Shown here one piece after another: positions 48,945 to 61,681 of a stretch of DNA of 64,000 nt. The stretch is from Artocarpus heterophyllus (taxonomy: Eukaryota > Streptophyta > Magnoliopsida > Rosales > Moraceae). The notes under the pieces are model-generated. The model was not told the DNA's origin, made no database searches, and saw only the letters and a list, made by a program, of their open reading frames with translations. A program made the position numbers and the translations under genes. The DNA lies in the NCBI GenBank assembly GCA_025403435.1, contig CM046350.1, positions 16,961,274-17,025,273 of the forward strand, given 5' to 3'. Every line of letters begins with the position of its first letter. Positions within the stretch are counted from its first letter, which is position 1.

Positions 48945-50278
48945 TTACTCAATTGTTGGATATGAAGCACTTTTGGCAATGCCACACATGCCTCCTTCGG
49001 TGCCACTGTCTCTCAGAATCCTTAAATAGCCATTCTCACCCCAGTCCTGTCCCCATGAATTCTTCACCAACCAGTAATTCGTGCTGTCTTCAGCAGTTCC
49101 ATACCCAACAACAAGAACTCCATGGTTGAGATTAGTCCCACAATTGTCTGATAAGACCCCTCCAGAGTAGAGTTGGAAATTAGTTGCATCGACAGCGACA
49201 GAAACTGGTTGTTTGGACACTGCTTGCAGTAACGCCTCCTCGCTATTCGCAGGCACATCTTCAAAGCCAGTGATCTGGGCAGCCGAGTTGTGTGCATCCT
49301 CACTAGCTTGGCAAGCTCCCCCATCAGTTCCCTGATATGGGTAATCTTCTTCACTGCTTATGCCTTTGTTTTGTATAATGTACTTAAAGGCGTTGTCGAT
49401 GGAACCACCATTGCAACCATGATTGCCATTGGTGGAGCAATCTACAAGTTGTTGTTCTGACAGCGAGACCAATTTGCCAGTTTTGATTTGTGTTATTCCC
49501 TCCACAGCTCCCACTGCTGAGAATGCCCAGCAACATCCTACAAACAAAAATGATTGTAACGTTATTATTATTATTATTTTTTCTGATTCTATGAAAATTT
49601 ATATTAAATTGAGATGTTTGATGAACTAAGACTAGAATTTACATTCCAAAACTTTTTTCTCAGCCGTTAATTAGTAATATGTTGTTGCAAACAATGTTTA
49701 GAACTCACAAAATGTTCCACTCTTTACCATATTATTTAACTTAATATCATAATACGTAGATTCTTTTAAGAACCTTAAATTGAGACCATGCATGAAAAAT
49801 ACCAAAGTACGGTGTTTTCCTTACCACATTGACCTTGTTGTTTTACATTAGTGACAGCTCCCTTCTTCGACCAGTCGATCGTAGGTGGAATATCAGTAAC
49901 ATTACCGTACTTGAAACTCTTAATTCCACCGGATGGCTTGTTTGAGATGGCAGGCATCTTCAATCCTGTAAAATTTCCAAGGAACTCTTCTTGCGTCAAG
50001 TCTGCGAACTTGTTGATGCTCAACTTGTAACTGCGGCTCCCGTCTTTGTTGAATTGTTCGATGAACTTTATGTTGTCCTCAAATATCTTAAAACGCTTTT
50101 CCTTTTCTGCATCATTCGCATAAGTGCGTCCATACTGAAGCATCCATTGCTCGTGCTTCTCAGTGAGAGACGGCGCTTCATGCAATGAACGCGATGTAGT
50201 TTGAGATGCCCAAGTCCCCAGAATCACGAACACAACAACCATAAGGGTGCTAATTTCACGTGTTGATGAGCCGGCCAT
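48945..50278 (-). CDS. B3: papain-family (C1A) cysteine protease, SAG39-like
   Basis: Exons 49825-50278 and 48945-49537 give 348 aa, with the same splice pattern as B1. The domains match (signal peptide, exact ERFNIN, CGCCWAF, GCNGG, NHGV, KNSWG), with Gln148, Cys154, His290 and Asn311. It is the most diverged B: for example NHGCNGGSIDN for NNGCNGGFMDN next to the active-site cleft, His for Asp in SEDAHN, and Asp for Gly in TAEDS. All changes keep the frame, unlike the C copies, which suggests B is under selection. TATA at 50374-50383. Confidence 0.93.
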
Positions 50279-50373
50279 TGTAATCTCCAGCTTAATTGGA
50301 CCGATCTCTAGTGATCACAATTAAGTAAACTTTAAGTGATGATGAGGTGCGTTGAAGAACCTTGCATTCTTCC

Positions 50374-50383
50374 ATATATATAT
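50374..50383 (-). promoter_or_regulatory. TATA box of B3
   Basis: Same box and distance as in B1. Confidence 0.6.
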
Positions 50384-50433
50384 GCATCCAAAATGTGGTG
50401 CAAATCTTAGAAGGATGAAACTTGTTGTGCATA

Positions 50434-52767
50434 AATTTCGGAGCTATACCCCACAAAGATTGAATTATTAGTCCATCTGAAAAAGAAGTATTATATTTGT
50501 TTTCCTTGGCGTGCATGGCAGGCAGAGTAAAATGCGGTTCGGCTAGTATACTTTCTAGCTGGTGTTCATATAGATCGTAAACCATACGACGAGTAAAGTA
50601 GTGTTATCAAGTAATATATTCCACCTCTATACTTGGCGTCAATTTGTGATGGTTTTGCATGTTGATCATGTTCGGAGTTAGTATACGAATCGGATTAGTT
50701 GCTCGAGTTCATGCGTGAATTATGCTGACGGCATTAAGTACTATTGGTTCTCCCTTTCGTCTGTCATTTTGCTCCATGCATTCAGACTTTTCCTGACTAA
50801 CCAAAAATGCTTTTCTACCGTAAATAACAAGATTTATATCAAATGAAGAAATAAATGTGAAATCAACTTTCCACAATAACGTGACGTCCTCCACATTCTA
50901 CAGCAATGGTTTTTTTATGGGCAACTTTTCACGTCTCTTGTTATATATATATATATATATATATATATGTTAATCTTGTCTACTGCGTTGCATGCCAATT
51001 GTTCAATAATCAAATTTTTGCGTTGATCATATATTCACGGTATTTACTAATTTTTACCCGTGGTCAACGCCAATTTAGCTGGCTTTCATATTCCACAAAA
51101 CATTTCCACAGATTTTTTTTTTCATTTTTAAGCTTGAATTTTGCGGTTTAAAAAATCATAGCTTATATTTTGAATTTAATCACATTTCTGTTTTTTACAT
51201 TTTAAATTCATATTAAATCCTTACCTTTTTTATTTTGAAGGTTGGGATTTACTATGAAAAATAGCTAGGCGTATTTCACGTTTTAGAAATTTTTATTATT
51301 TTGTTATTTTTTTCAATTTTTCTTTCAGTAGTATTTGGTAGTTTGTAGTCAAAAGTAAACATTAACAAAAAGAAATGTAAGAATTGTGCATAAATTTAAA
51401 ATCTAAAGCGTATAAATATATCATAATCTGGAGGGTAAGAACTATTTTTTTTTTGATAATGCAATATAAAAATGAAAAAGAAAAACCTTCAAGAAAAAAG
51501 AAATAATAAAATGTTGTCTAGTATTGTGTCACTGTTTTATTGGCCATACATTCCAAGAAGGTTTGTCCTCTTTGCTGTCCCACAGGTATCACACAATGAC
51601 ACATCATTTCACCTTAAACATAGACTAACGGTGTTGACTTTGCCATAAATTCTCGGGTAAATTACATTAACCTTGACCCGTCTCGTACGCCTTGTTGGCC
51701 ACCTTGGCTTTAATAGTGACCACAACCTAAAAGTTTTTGTTGAAAAAATTTGGAAAACAATTTTTTCCATAACTTAAAAAAATAAAAAATAAAAGGGTCA
51801 TTAAATATGTCTTCAAACAAAGTTTTCTTGTTTTTTATTTAAAAATACAAACGGTTGTTTAAATAAACGATACAAAACGAGCCATTATCTGTGGCTTCTC
51901 TTTCTTTTGTGAGTTGTATTATACTATTATGAGACTAGTGGCTTGTTTACATACCGAATACCCATTACATGTAGTTTGTTTCTACGTGTTTCTAAACAGT
52001 TAGGACTGAAAAATAAAGACCAAATGCTAGTCTACCTCTGGCTCTGAAGATCGTACTAGGACTAAAGATTCAGTCTAGCTCCAGGGTCACCGGACTGGGT
52101 TGTGAGGTTAACTGGACCAGATTTATAGGGGGAAGAATAGAATTCCAGCTCTCACCTCCATTGCCCAATTCTGAGGCGGAACTTTTCCGATGCTTTTCGA
52201 CAACTTTTCTTAGTTGTAAACAGTGTTAAAATTTTTAATTTGGTCTAAGCTTTCTTATAAAGGTTTCAAAGTTATGTTTAATGCACTTCAATAAACACTT
52301 GCACAACGCAACATAATGACCTAAATTAGTTGTGAATTCTTTAATAGGGTACTTGGGAATGTAGTTAGATCAAAACTTTTGATTTAAGCAACTTTTAATT
52401 CAAATTTTGTGATTGAAAATAGTATACCAAAAGATTGTCAGTACTATATTTTGTAGTTTCAACTCTGTTTTCAAACTCAAACAATTAATATATTTGAACA
52501 CTGCCTGAGTACTAAGTACTGTAGTTTTGGTTGCTGTGACGAAAGCCTAAAAGTGTACAAGTATGAACAAATTTTCAAAAAGAAAAAGAGAACAAAAAAA
52601 GTGTATGTGAACGAAGGCTCGATTGGTGGGTGAAAATTGGAAGCAGTTACATTGATTCTAAACCATAAAATAAGCATATTCGCTTACAAGAACAACACGT
52701 TCCTCTCCTTTAGGAGGTTATTAATCATCAACAAAACCTAATAAATAAAAAACATAAAATTCCCTAT
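50434..52767. other. B3 flank module and spacer to C3
   Basis: Module 1 (B version) at about 50434-51442, with a longer TA run near 50941-50968, then noncoding DNA. No gene seen. Confidence 0.55.
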
Positions 52768-52880
52768 GAGCATATTTGACACACCGTAATCTATTGTATT
52801 GTATTGTATTGTATTATGTCATATACAAAAAATACAAAGAATACAAAGAATACAATACAATACGTTGTGCAAAATAAGCC
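52768..52880. repeat. MITE-like hairpin 3' of C3
   Basis: As at 18217, with an AATACAAAG duplication in the right arm that weakens the hairpin. Confidence 0.55.
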
Positions 52881-52913
52881 ATAAAATGCTAAAATTTTAT
52901 AATGATAGAAAAT

Positions 52914-54697
52914 TTAGGCTGTTGGATAGGAAGCATACATGGCAATACCACAACGACCTTGTGGGAAACCGGAGTTTCTCTCGAGTCTCATGTAACCATT
53001 CTCACCCCAATTGGTACCCCATGAGTTCTTAATTAGCCAGTACTTTTTACCGTCTTTAGATGTGCTGTAGCCGACTATCGCAACGACATGGTCCAAAGAA
53101 GTGCCACAATTTCCAGAGAAGACACCACTAGAGTAGAGCCGAAACTCTTTTCCTGATGAATTGAGGAAAGCCACGACTGGTTGTTTGGACACGGCGTTCA
53201 TTAAGGCGTCCTCATTGTTTTCGAGCACGACTTCGTAGCCGCTGATCTTGGCAGCATGTTGGGATGCCTTATTCATGTTACAAGATCCGTCCGTTCCTGT
53301 GTACGGGTAATTTGATGCGCTTGTTATGCCTCCGTTTTCTTCTATATATGCAAAAGCGTCGTCCTGGTTTCCTCCTTTGCAGCCTTGAGTGTTTGGGCCG
53401 TTGGTGACACAATCCAAGAGTTCTTGCTCCGACAGTGAGGGCAAGTTGCCAGTTTTGATATTGGTAAGGCCCTCCACGGCTACCACTGTTGCAAATGCCC
53501 AGCAAGATCCTCCACATTTTTTTTTGGGTAAAGTTATATATATATAATGTATATAAGAATTTATTTACTAAAGAAACTTCATATTTGTTTAGTGGAACTT
53601 TATTTGGTATATTTATTATTAGCTTATCCAATTACAAATTTACGTGCTTCTATATATAGAGTATTATGCGGTTACATAGGGCGACTTATCCACATTTAAA
53701 GACACAAAAACAAAACAGTGCCAAGAGCACGACATTTCTACGTGGCAAAATTGCAGAGAATGACTATTTTAGCATGCAAAAATGAAATGATAAAATTGGC
53801 GAAGATATTTATTTCATGACCTCGTTATTGTTCTGAAATTGCTATTCAATACAATATTTTAAATATCTTAGAAATCACGTCTCATAGTAATTATTTTTAT
53901 GACATCATGTTTTGTACTATATAAATTATATGGTACTTATTTAATGATTTCATTTTATGATATATATAGAATATTTACAAACTAAAATAAAATTTTAATT
54001 CAATAAATATAGTTAGACTATTTGTCTTATTATCTGGAGCCCAAATTTTCACACACATGTAGTCTCGTAACGGTTATAGTTGCAGCTACGATGAGTCTGG
54101 AATTTTATATATAAGACATCACCAACATAACTTCACTTACGATTTGTTGCTTCTGGTACTAATGTCACTCTCAGGAAAAATGGCATCATTTAATTTTGCA
54201 AATGTATAGAGGTAATAAAATTGAAACAATATGTTGCTTTCGGTGATTATTATCTCCTTACCACATAGGCCTTGTTCTAAAACTTTATTGACAGCTCCTT
54301 TTGCCCTCCAGTCGATACTAGATGGAGCATTACCAGTTAGGGTTTCATATTGAACTTCGGCTGGTCTTGAACGGTTGGACAATATTAATCCACCGGTACG
54401 ATAACGAACAAATTCTTCATCTGTCAAGTCAGCAAATCGATTATTTATGGTCAAATTGAAAGATTGATTCGCTTGTTGGTTGAAATTGTTTACGTAATCC
54501 AGATTATCTCTGAATATCTTAGCGCGCTCTTCTTTCTCTGCATTGTCCTTGTAGACGCGTCCATGATGAGCCATCCACTGTTCGTGTTCTCGAACAGAAG
54601 CTTCACTTGGCAGTCTCCGGCATTGGGCTTGAGACGCCCATATCCCTGGAACTAAAAGTACCAGAAAAATTGTTTTCCCTTCAAGTGCTGGGGCCAT
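52914..54697 (-). CDS. C3: papain-family (C1A) cysteine protease, the only intact C copy
   Basis: Exons 54262-54697 and 52914-53509, with a 752-bp GT-AG intron (acceptor GGAG), give 1032 nt and 343 aa. The ATG at 54697 gives a short signal peptide (MAPALEG, then a hydrophobic core); an in-frame ATG 8 codons upstream (54721) is less likely. The prodomain has E-R-F-N-V-N spacing and NNRFADLT. Catalytic residues are Gln142, Cys148 (GSCWAFA, Ser type, unlike A and B), His286 (LDHVV) and Asn307. Odd points: VGYS replaces the usual VGYG after the His, and the acceptor is preceded by an A-rich tract, not a pyrimidine tract. Compared with C1/C2 the signal-peptide A run has five A and the frame is open. 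The enzyme is probably active but the VGYS change makes this less sure. Confidence 0.85.
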
Positions 54698-54846
54698 TGT
54701 TTTAGTGTATTTACCTGTCAAATGGCAAGGAATTATGATTGACTTTCTGGGATAGCTATTGCATCATTTGTTTTTTACTATATTCCAGATATGTAAGTAC
54801 CTCTAGATATATTGTACATATTGATTGGCCTTGGAGATATCAATGG

Positions 54847-54854
54847 TATATATA
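54847..54854 (-). promoter_or_regulatory. TATA box of C3
   Basis: TATATATA about 150 bp above the C3 ATG. Confidence 0.5.
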
Positions 54855-55272
54855 GAAATTTGCTTTGACAAATATTTGTGGTGAGGCATCTTTGTAGAAA
54901 TTGCTGGGAGTGAAGAAAATACAGGAACGTGTATGGTAATAACAAGTGGTCCGTGCATGCCTGGTAACCCCAAATCAAGGCAATTGCTTAAGACCCCTAC
55001 AAGCCAATGCCCCCTTATTACTAGGAGACTCGTAACTAATTATCCATGTAAGCCTCAAATTATGGACATTAATATTAATCGTATTAATTGCTTCTTCTCA
55101 GAAGTAAATCATATCAGGCCTTATCTTGGCCTAATACTTTTTTTAGGAGAAAATGAAATTTTATTACACAAATGAAATATCAGCAATTACATAAGAGCCA
55201 ATAAAACTAGCCAAAACACCTATTCAAACAAAATCAGCAAATAAAAACATGCATAATTAGCTAGAGAGTGGG

Positions 55273-55470
55273 CTACTGAATTTCCTTTACGAGACAGGCA
55301 GCAGACAGAGCCACTGTTCGCATAAGACTTAGTTCTAGAATATTATCTTCTACAACCGAAGCTTCTGGACATTGAGCCTTAAAACGACTAAATTTGCCAT
55401 GAATCCGAACAGCAGCAGCTCCAAGTGCACACCACATATCATCACGGATACATATACCAATACCTAATAC
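55273..55470 (-). pseudogene. RVT_3-like fragment, unit 3 copy
   Basis: Same open stretch of 65 codons and TAG as in units 1 and 2, with minor changes; its 3' UTR-like tail runs to about 55139. Confidence 0.42.
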
Positions 55471-56014
55471 TTTTTACAGGAAGATAAATCTCATGAAAAC
55501 AAGACTAACATAATACTAAAGACGTTTAGTTTTTAATAATTTTTTCTGCCATTTAACTTCTCCAAAATTTCTCGCTGCTGATTTTTTTTCCCACCATATA
55601 TTCTAATCCTTCTCTCAATAACTTTTCACTTAAAACAAAAAAATAAAGAAAAAAAAACTCCGGATTATTGTTGTTAAAACATAACATGCGCATTTAATTT
55701 TTCATTGCTACGACTAGACAATTTCTTTTCAACTTCATTCTGCTAGACTTTTTGTTAAAAGAGTTTAGAAAGAGGAAAATAGTCAATGTCATTTGAGAAT
55801 ATTCTGTTATTCATCCTGAGAATGATAAAGTTAGTAAGAGGAGTATATAAACATATATGGTTTAAGATTCCATAATTATTGTTGATTTATTGATTGTCCT
55901 CATAATCAAAATCAACGTTAAATTAAGTAGTAATATTGATTCCTCATAGTAATAAAGTTTTGTAAAAATCAGTATTGAGGATTTAGATATGTTATGAACA
56001 TGAAAAATTAAGGG

Positions 56015-56310
56015 TTTTTTTTTTTTTTTTAATGTTTGACATGTTTATCTAAGTGACTTGAACACATTTGATGTATCAAAAAGTGATTTGGCATGAAAGA
56101 TTTGAGCTAGAATCGAACTAGGCCACGGGACGGAAAACCAGCCTCCACCAATCTTGGAGGTAGTTTGGTAGACCATCCCTTTGGAGGCCGGTCGACTGGA
56201 CAGTGACAGCCAGTGGCTACTACCTTCCTCCAAGCTCTCTAAGGGCTCCCAACTTGCCCTGTCCAGTTCCTTGCTACTTTAAGACCTAAAACTCCTTCCA
56301 AAACCCCTTT
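56015..56310 (-). repeat. GC-rich retroposon-like segment, unit 3 copy
   Basis: 16-T run at 56015-56030, then the GC-rich part at about 56120-56290. Several C-to-T or G-to-A type changes have broken the NotI-like GCGGCCGC context seen in units 1 and 2. Confidence 0.4.
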
Positions 56311-57921
56311 TTGAATGCTTTGAAAACCTTGTGAGATTAAATTTTCCGTAAACTTGTTTATACAAAGAGGCATACTAATGATAAATTTATACATAATGTT
56401 GCCTTAGGAATTCATTTATGTCCTTATTGATTGTTTGCTGGTTTTATTAGAAAACTGTTAAGGTTGGACAAGCTTACGTCTTGCGTATTGAGCTTGTGAA
56501 GCTTAGAGTTGTCCATGGATGTTATTGAGGAAGATGTACAATTTCTAATCCCTTTAGTTGGCAGCCATGTTTTAAGTTATGATTTAATTGTTTTGGCCAA
56601 GCTATATTAATTGAGATAAGCGTGTTCCCAACAAGTTATCTAAGAAATACATTTTTCCTTATTGCTGTGAGTTTGCAAAAAGTATACGACATGTAAATAT
56701 AATTAATTTTATATTTGACAAATGAATTTGAAAATTATAATCTATCCTTAGAATAAGAAATTCTAAGTATATTGGGATATACAAACACCATCGAGTATAT
56801 AGATGGCTCCGAGTTGGAGAAGAATTAGAGTGTTTCTTTTTTCTTTCTTTTTTCTTTTTTTTGCTGATTTTAGAATTTTTTAAAGGTTTGAAATTTTTAG
56901 TTTTCTTATAAAGGTTATTTTTGGTATTGAAGTCAAAATCTAACATTTACCTACACAAGGTATAAATTTTGTGCTTAAAATGTAATTTTAGGTATATATT
57001 TGATCAGATTGGAAACCAAAGGTATATGTTTTGAATAAATCTAAAATTTAAAGTATAAAAAAATAAATACCCCCTTAAAAAAAGCTCAAACTTTTAAAAC
57101 ATTTACAATTTAAGTTTTTCCATGGCATTTTGTCAAAATTCACATTGCTTTAAGCACACACCATTTGTTAAGGTAAAATTTAAAACCTAACATGAAAATC
57201 CACTGACTCAAAACATAATTTGTTGCCTTTTGGCATTGAAAAATGAATATTTCTAATGATATTTTAGAAGTATTGATATGAAAACAAGGGTGCATTCCAC
57301 AAAAAAAAATGGAGGGTGTCATATCTTTATAGCTGAATATCTAAAAATTTCCATATAAATATCTATAAATATTAATATTTTGATGAAAATATCGATTTTT
57401 ATAAAACTTATAGGGATAAATTATCGAAATATATTATGAAAATTTCCACAAAAATATCGTCAAAATATTCATAACATATTTGTGCCTTATATTTATCTTT
57501 TAATTTACTTATCAAAGTTATAAAATTCATATGCATGGTATGTTAGAATTATATAATAAATTATTTGAACTTTGTATTTTTATATGAATATTATTTAAAC
57601 AAGAAGGTATTTCAAATACCTTTGAATGTCCAAGAAACACATTTTGAATTTGTTGCTTTCTTATCTCATATGAATCTATGAATGTACATGTAAAGTGCAT
57701 ATTTATCAGAAACTTAGTATTTTGGTTGAGAGTTTCATCTAATTTGTGCATTATTGATAATTTAAGAGTTTCTAAAAGTCTCATTAAAAAATTTTAGTGT
57801 TTCAAGATGACTATCTATGTTTACATTAATTTTTACCGATATTGATATTTAAATCCATATTTCCTTAAAATAGGAGTATTGATATTTTCGTGGAATCGAT
57901 AAGGATATGCACTAAACCAAT
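56311..57921. other. noncoding distal part of unit 3 with empty LTR site
   Basis: As in unit 1 without the solo LTR; the empty target is at 57430-57434. A short deletion near 56830 has removed one of two GAGTTTGAGAAGAATT repeats. No gene seen. Confidence 0.55.
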
Positions 57922-59008
57922 CAAACCACTCAAACCAATTGAATCAAACCAAACCAATTAAAAATCAATTAGGTTGGATTTAAAACTTTTAAAAACCAAT
58001 TAAATTGGTCTAGTTTGTGGTTTCCACCCTAAAAAACTGAACCAATTTCTATTTTTTATTTAATATATTAAATTCTATATATATTTTTTTAAAATTAAAC
58101 GTGCTCCAAAATCCAATAATAATTATTTTGAAAATAAATAAATAATTATAGGCTTTATAAGCCACAATAACCTACAAATGATTTCTATGTCCTATGGATT
58201 TGAATGTTTTAGTATTGTTTAATTTTGAAATTTAGATGTTTATTTATTTTATGAATTGGATATTTCATTCTTACATTATTAATATTTATAATATAAAAAC
58301 ATAGAGAATTGTTTGTCATACCAAAATATTGGTTCTAATTATAGGTTGGGAAAAAATAATAAATATTTGTTCAAACCAATTAGAACTTATGATTGGTTTA
58401 GTTTATGTTTAATTGCTTAAATAGTTGAGTTTGCTTTGACAATCTCCAAACCAACTTATAATTGATTCGGTTTGTGGTTTACTTAAAATTAGTGGTTTGG
58501 ATGAGTTAGCTGCCCCTAGATATCGATATATCATTGGTTGCCACCACCAAGGCCTATCGCAGCTCAACCCACATCCTCCACCGCAAGCCCTCCCATCGCG
58601 AGTGCCCCGACCCGAGTCCCAGCTCTCCCCATTGCAATCATCCCCACTCGAGTGACCCCACGTTATAGTTCTCCATAGAGTGAGCATTCCAATGATGATT
58701 GCGATTGTGAGTTCTTTTTTATTTCTTTATTTACTACGGTTGAATTCAATTGAGCAATAGTTCTTTTTTTTTTCTTTTCATTTTTGTTTACTACTATTTT
58801 TCTATTATTTATTGATATTGATCATGTATTATACGAAACACCCTTCTAAATGTAACATAAATGCATTGCACATGATCAAATCCATTTAAAAACTAAATAG
58901 ACTTTGATGGAAAGGCTTTAAATTTGCCAACATTTAAACAATCCAAGAGAGCCCTTGCCAAGATTAAAATAACTGGTGTTGTACCCTTTTTTTGCAAGGT
59001 ACAAGTCA
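57922..59008. other. unique DNA right of the array
   Basis: 57922-58060 and 58370-58520 are rich in AAACCAATT and its complement and partly face each other; the right end reads GGTTTGGATGAGTTAGCTGCCCCTA. This suggests a hAT- or MITE-like element, but the ends are unclear. 58540-58670 is a GC-rich patch with no recognisable coding sequence. Confidence 0.4.
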
Positions 59009-59400
59009 CTAAAACAAAAAGTATTATTAGCGACGAATTTTTGTCATAACAAAAATGTAGCAATATTTGCAACGACAAGTGGTTGCAAAAATGTCATGAC
59101 AAATAGTCAGTCACAAAAAAGGTATTTGTGACGGCAATACATCATCGCAATTACAATAGCGACAACAAATCCTCGCAAAAAATGTTGCTACAATTATGTC
59201 ACCGGGAGCTTTGTTGCGCTAACGTTGCTTCAATTGTTAGAGACGACATTCTCAAAAAATGTCATAGCAAATTCTTGTTCATATGCTACATGCCATAATA
59301 TTTTGCGACAAATTTTTCAAAATATTGTTGCTAATATATTTGGTTTTTTTTTTTGGCGACGACTTACCTTACTATTTTTTTAAATAATATTTATAATATC
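59009..59400. mobile_element. DNA-transposon-like subterminal repeats (CACTA-type?)
   Basis: It starts with CACTAAAACAAAAAG and holds many GCGACGA, GTTGCAAAAAT and TTGTCGC-type words in both orientations, as in the subterminal regions of plant CACTA or related elements. No transposase and no matching opposite end were seen. It directly abuts the truncated copy 4. Confidence 0.35.
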
Positions 59401-59422
59401 ATAATAAATTTATTTTTAACAT

Positions 59423-59540
59423 TGCCAAACCCATTTTTAGCTGGCTATATATGAACCTAGCAAAACGTCTCTAACAATGTGTTTAGCGAGTACTTTGAAA
59501 GCTATGAAGAAGCAATCAACCTTGTTGGGTATATATAAAG
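59423..59540 (-). promoter_or_regulatory. orphan A promoter and 5' stub (A4)
   Basis: It contains the A start region (in sense ATGGGTTTGGCAATG, five codons) and the TATA box TATATATAA at 59530-59538, with the usual spacing. Sense reading then runs into unrelated AT-rich DNA, not A exon 1. The rest of gene A has been lost. Confidence 0.75.
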
Positions 59541-60648
59541 AAGGCTAGGGTTTGCACTGGCAATGCAAATTAATATCGAGAAAAAAAATAGTGGGACATA
59601 ACTCATGTCTCCAGACACAAGAAGCTTAGTTTGAGTAGAAAATATCAAACGTGAATAATGGGGTGGAAAAAATAACAGATTATATTAGTAATGTTTTCAG
59701 ACTAGTCAAGATTTTGACACTTAAAGTTAAGAGGGTACTCCTCCATTCACACGCATAAACTTCATGAGGTCAAGACTCAAGTACATATAAAAGCAAAGAT
59801 CACAAATTATAATGAAGGGGAAACATTACAAATTTGCGACTTCCATGATCAAAGGGCCATTTCCCTCAGGGTACGTTCGAATTAAATGTGCTGGAGTTTC
59901 TGCGTGACTCATGCTAATAACTAATGTGAATATGTGATCATCAGAACTCCTGTAACAGCCCATTTGCACTAAATAAGAATGAATTTTTGGAGGAGGGGAT
60001 CAGAGTGTTGTATATATGAAGTATGGGAGGAGTTGATGCTGATCTGGTTGTCTAAATGGAGGAATAGAATTGATCCTTTTCTAATATTAGTTTTGGACTT
60101 GTCTTTCAATGAATAGAAGCAGGAGACAAATTTGAAAGGACCTTCAAATATATACACACACACATATATATAGTCCCTCTGCTAGAGAAAAAGATACAAC
60201 TACTAGTATCATAGAATTTTAGCACATGATCACAATGAAGTTTTCACCCACTAAACACTACACCAAGTGTCGCACATAATTGAATATAAAAAAATTAATT
60301 ACAAAAGTTAAAATGAAAAAAAAAAACCTAGCCTCAAGGGGTAACACAAAATAAAATAAAATAACTTGAAATAAAAACACCAGTTTCCAGTTTGGATGGA
60401 GTATTTATGCAATCTAAATCATTACTTGGGGTCTTTCGATAAGTTAGTTGATGAGCTTCAACCAACTATTATTTCCATTTCTTTCTAGGCAATAATCTGA
60501 TTGTTGCGATAAAATTATTAATTTTTTTTGTTAGGCTTCCCTCTTATGAGAAAATTACATGTTGTTCCACACTTTTAAAAAGATATTTGTAGATGTCATA
60601 TTTTAGAAAATTATACCATAATACACCATATATTATATGTTTAAGTTG

Positions 60649-60788
60649 GACTCAAATCTTCTGTCGAATTTTTTGTGTCCTAAATGGTATCTTACTAATC
60701 ATATTATGACATGTCATTAAGTGATGTTTCATAATATGATTTGTTGGATACCATTTAAGATACCAAAATTGGACAAATGATGTGAATC
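60649..60788. mobile_element. complete MITE-like hairpin (about 140 bp) in copy 4
   Basis: Two arms of about 65 bp face each other. The centre pairs AATCATATTATGA with TCATAATATGATT, and the arms extend through TAAATGGTATC/GATACCATTTA and GACTCAAATC/GATTCACATC. Only the left arm remains in unit 3. Confidence 0.7.
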
Positions 60789-61681
60789 TATTTTTGTTAT
60801 ATAACAGTTAAAAATATGAATAAGTTTCAAAAAATAGAATTTATGGAAATTTCTTTTCTCTTATACACAAATCCATTCAATGATAGAATAAAACAACATC
60901 ATCTATGGCTTGTATTGTGATGTTTTTATTTTTATTTTTGGGTTAGTAACACAAATGGCCTGTAAAATTTGAAGTCAATTTTACAAAGTCAATTTCTTTA
61001 GAGTCATAAATAAGTTATCAAAAGTTAATTTTTTACAAAGTCAATTTCTTTTAAAAAATCTTCTAATTTAACAATATCAGAAATCTATATTTACAAATGA
61101 GCAATCGTATTTAACCCATAGGGTTATAACCCTACTATTAATAAAACAGCGGGACCCAGGCTAAAAAGTACACTATATAATAGACTGAGACCTACAACTT
61201 TGTGAATAATGAGGTTATGATACAATGGGGATAAAAAGGACTATATGCTTTAAAGACGGTGGTAAATTTTACACGTATCGTAGAATTAGACTTGAAATTA
61301 CGTCCTGCCTTTAAATCCAAGTGCAGTAAATTATAGTTTCCATTCGTCGTGATTTTTGTATTTTAAGTGCTAATGAAATTCGTCTTTGATCATTTTCTTT
61401 CCGTGTTTACTCTAATTACCCATAAAAAATGGTTAAACAAGAACCTCGTGACTATATAAGCAAATAGGAGACTATATTTGTATTAGCATAGTTATAATAT
61501 TCCAAACAGGGTTACAGGGTGCACACTTGGGCATTTTCGTAGCCATCAATGACCCAAGTGTATAACAAAGCAAAATTTATGCAAGAACAAAAATATCATA
61601 AGAGCTATTATAGCTAAAGCTTGATGAAGCGGATCGAAATGATCCATGTGTAGCCTTGGACGATTTTTTATCTCGACTGAA

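Larger units (their letters stand above)
41361..57921. repeat. tandem unit 3 (about 16.6 kb; genes A3, D3, B3, C3), no solo LTR
   Basis: Third copy. Its left end to about 44380 is very close to the other units; from about 44400 on it carries more substitutions and indels than units 1 and 2 show between themselves. It lacks the 626-bp LTR and has the unduplicated target TATAT at 57430-57434. It ends CACTAAACCAAT at 57921 and runs into unrelated DNA. Confidence 0.93.

Noticed and set aside
58409..58687. Gly-rich 92-codon minus-strand frame
   Set aside because: Composition comes from a GC-rich patch; no motif, and it runs into repeat-like DNA.
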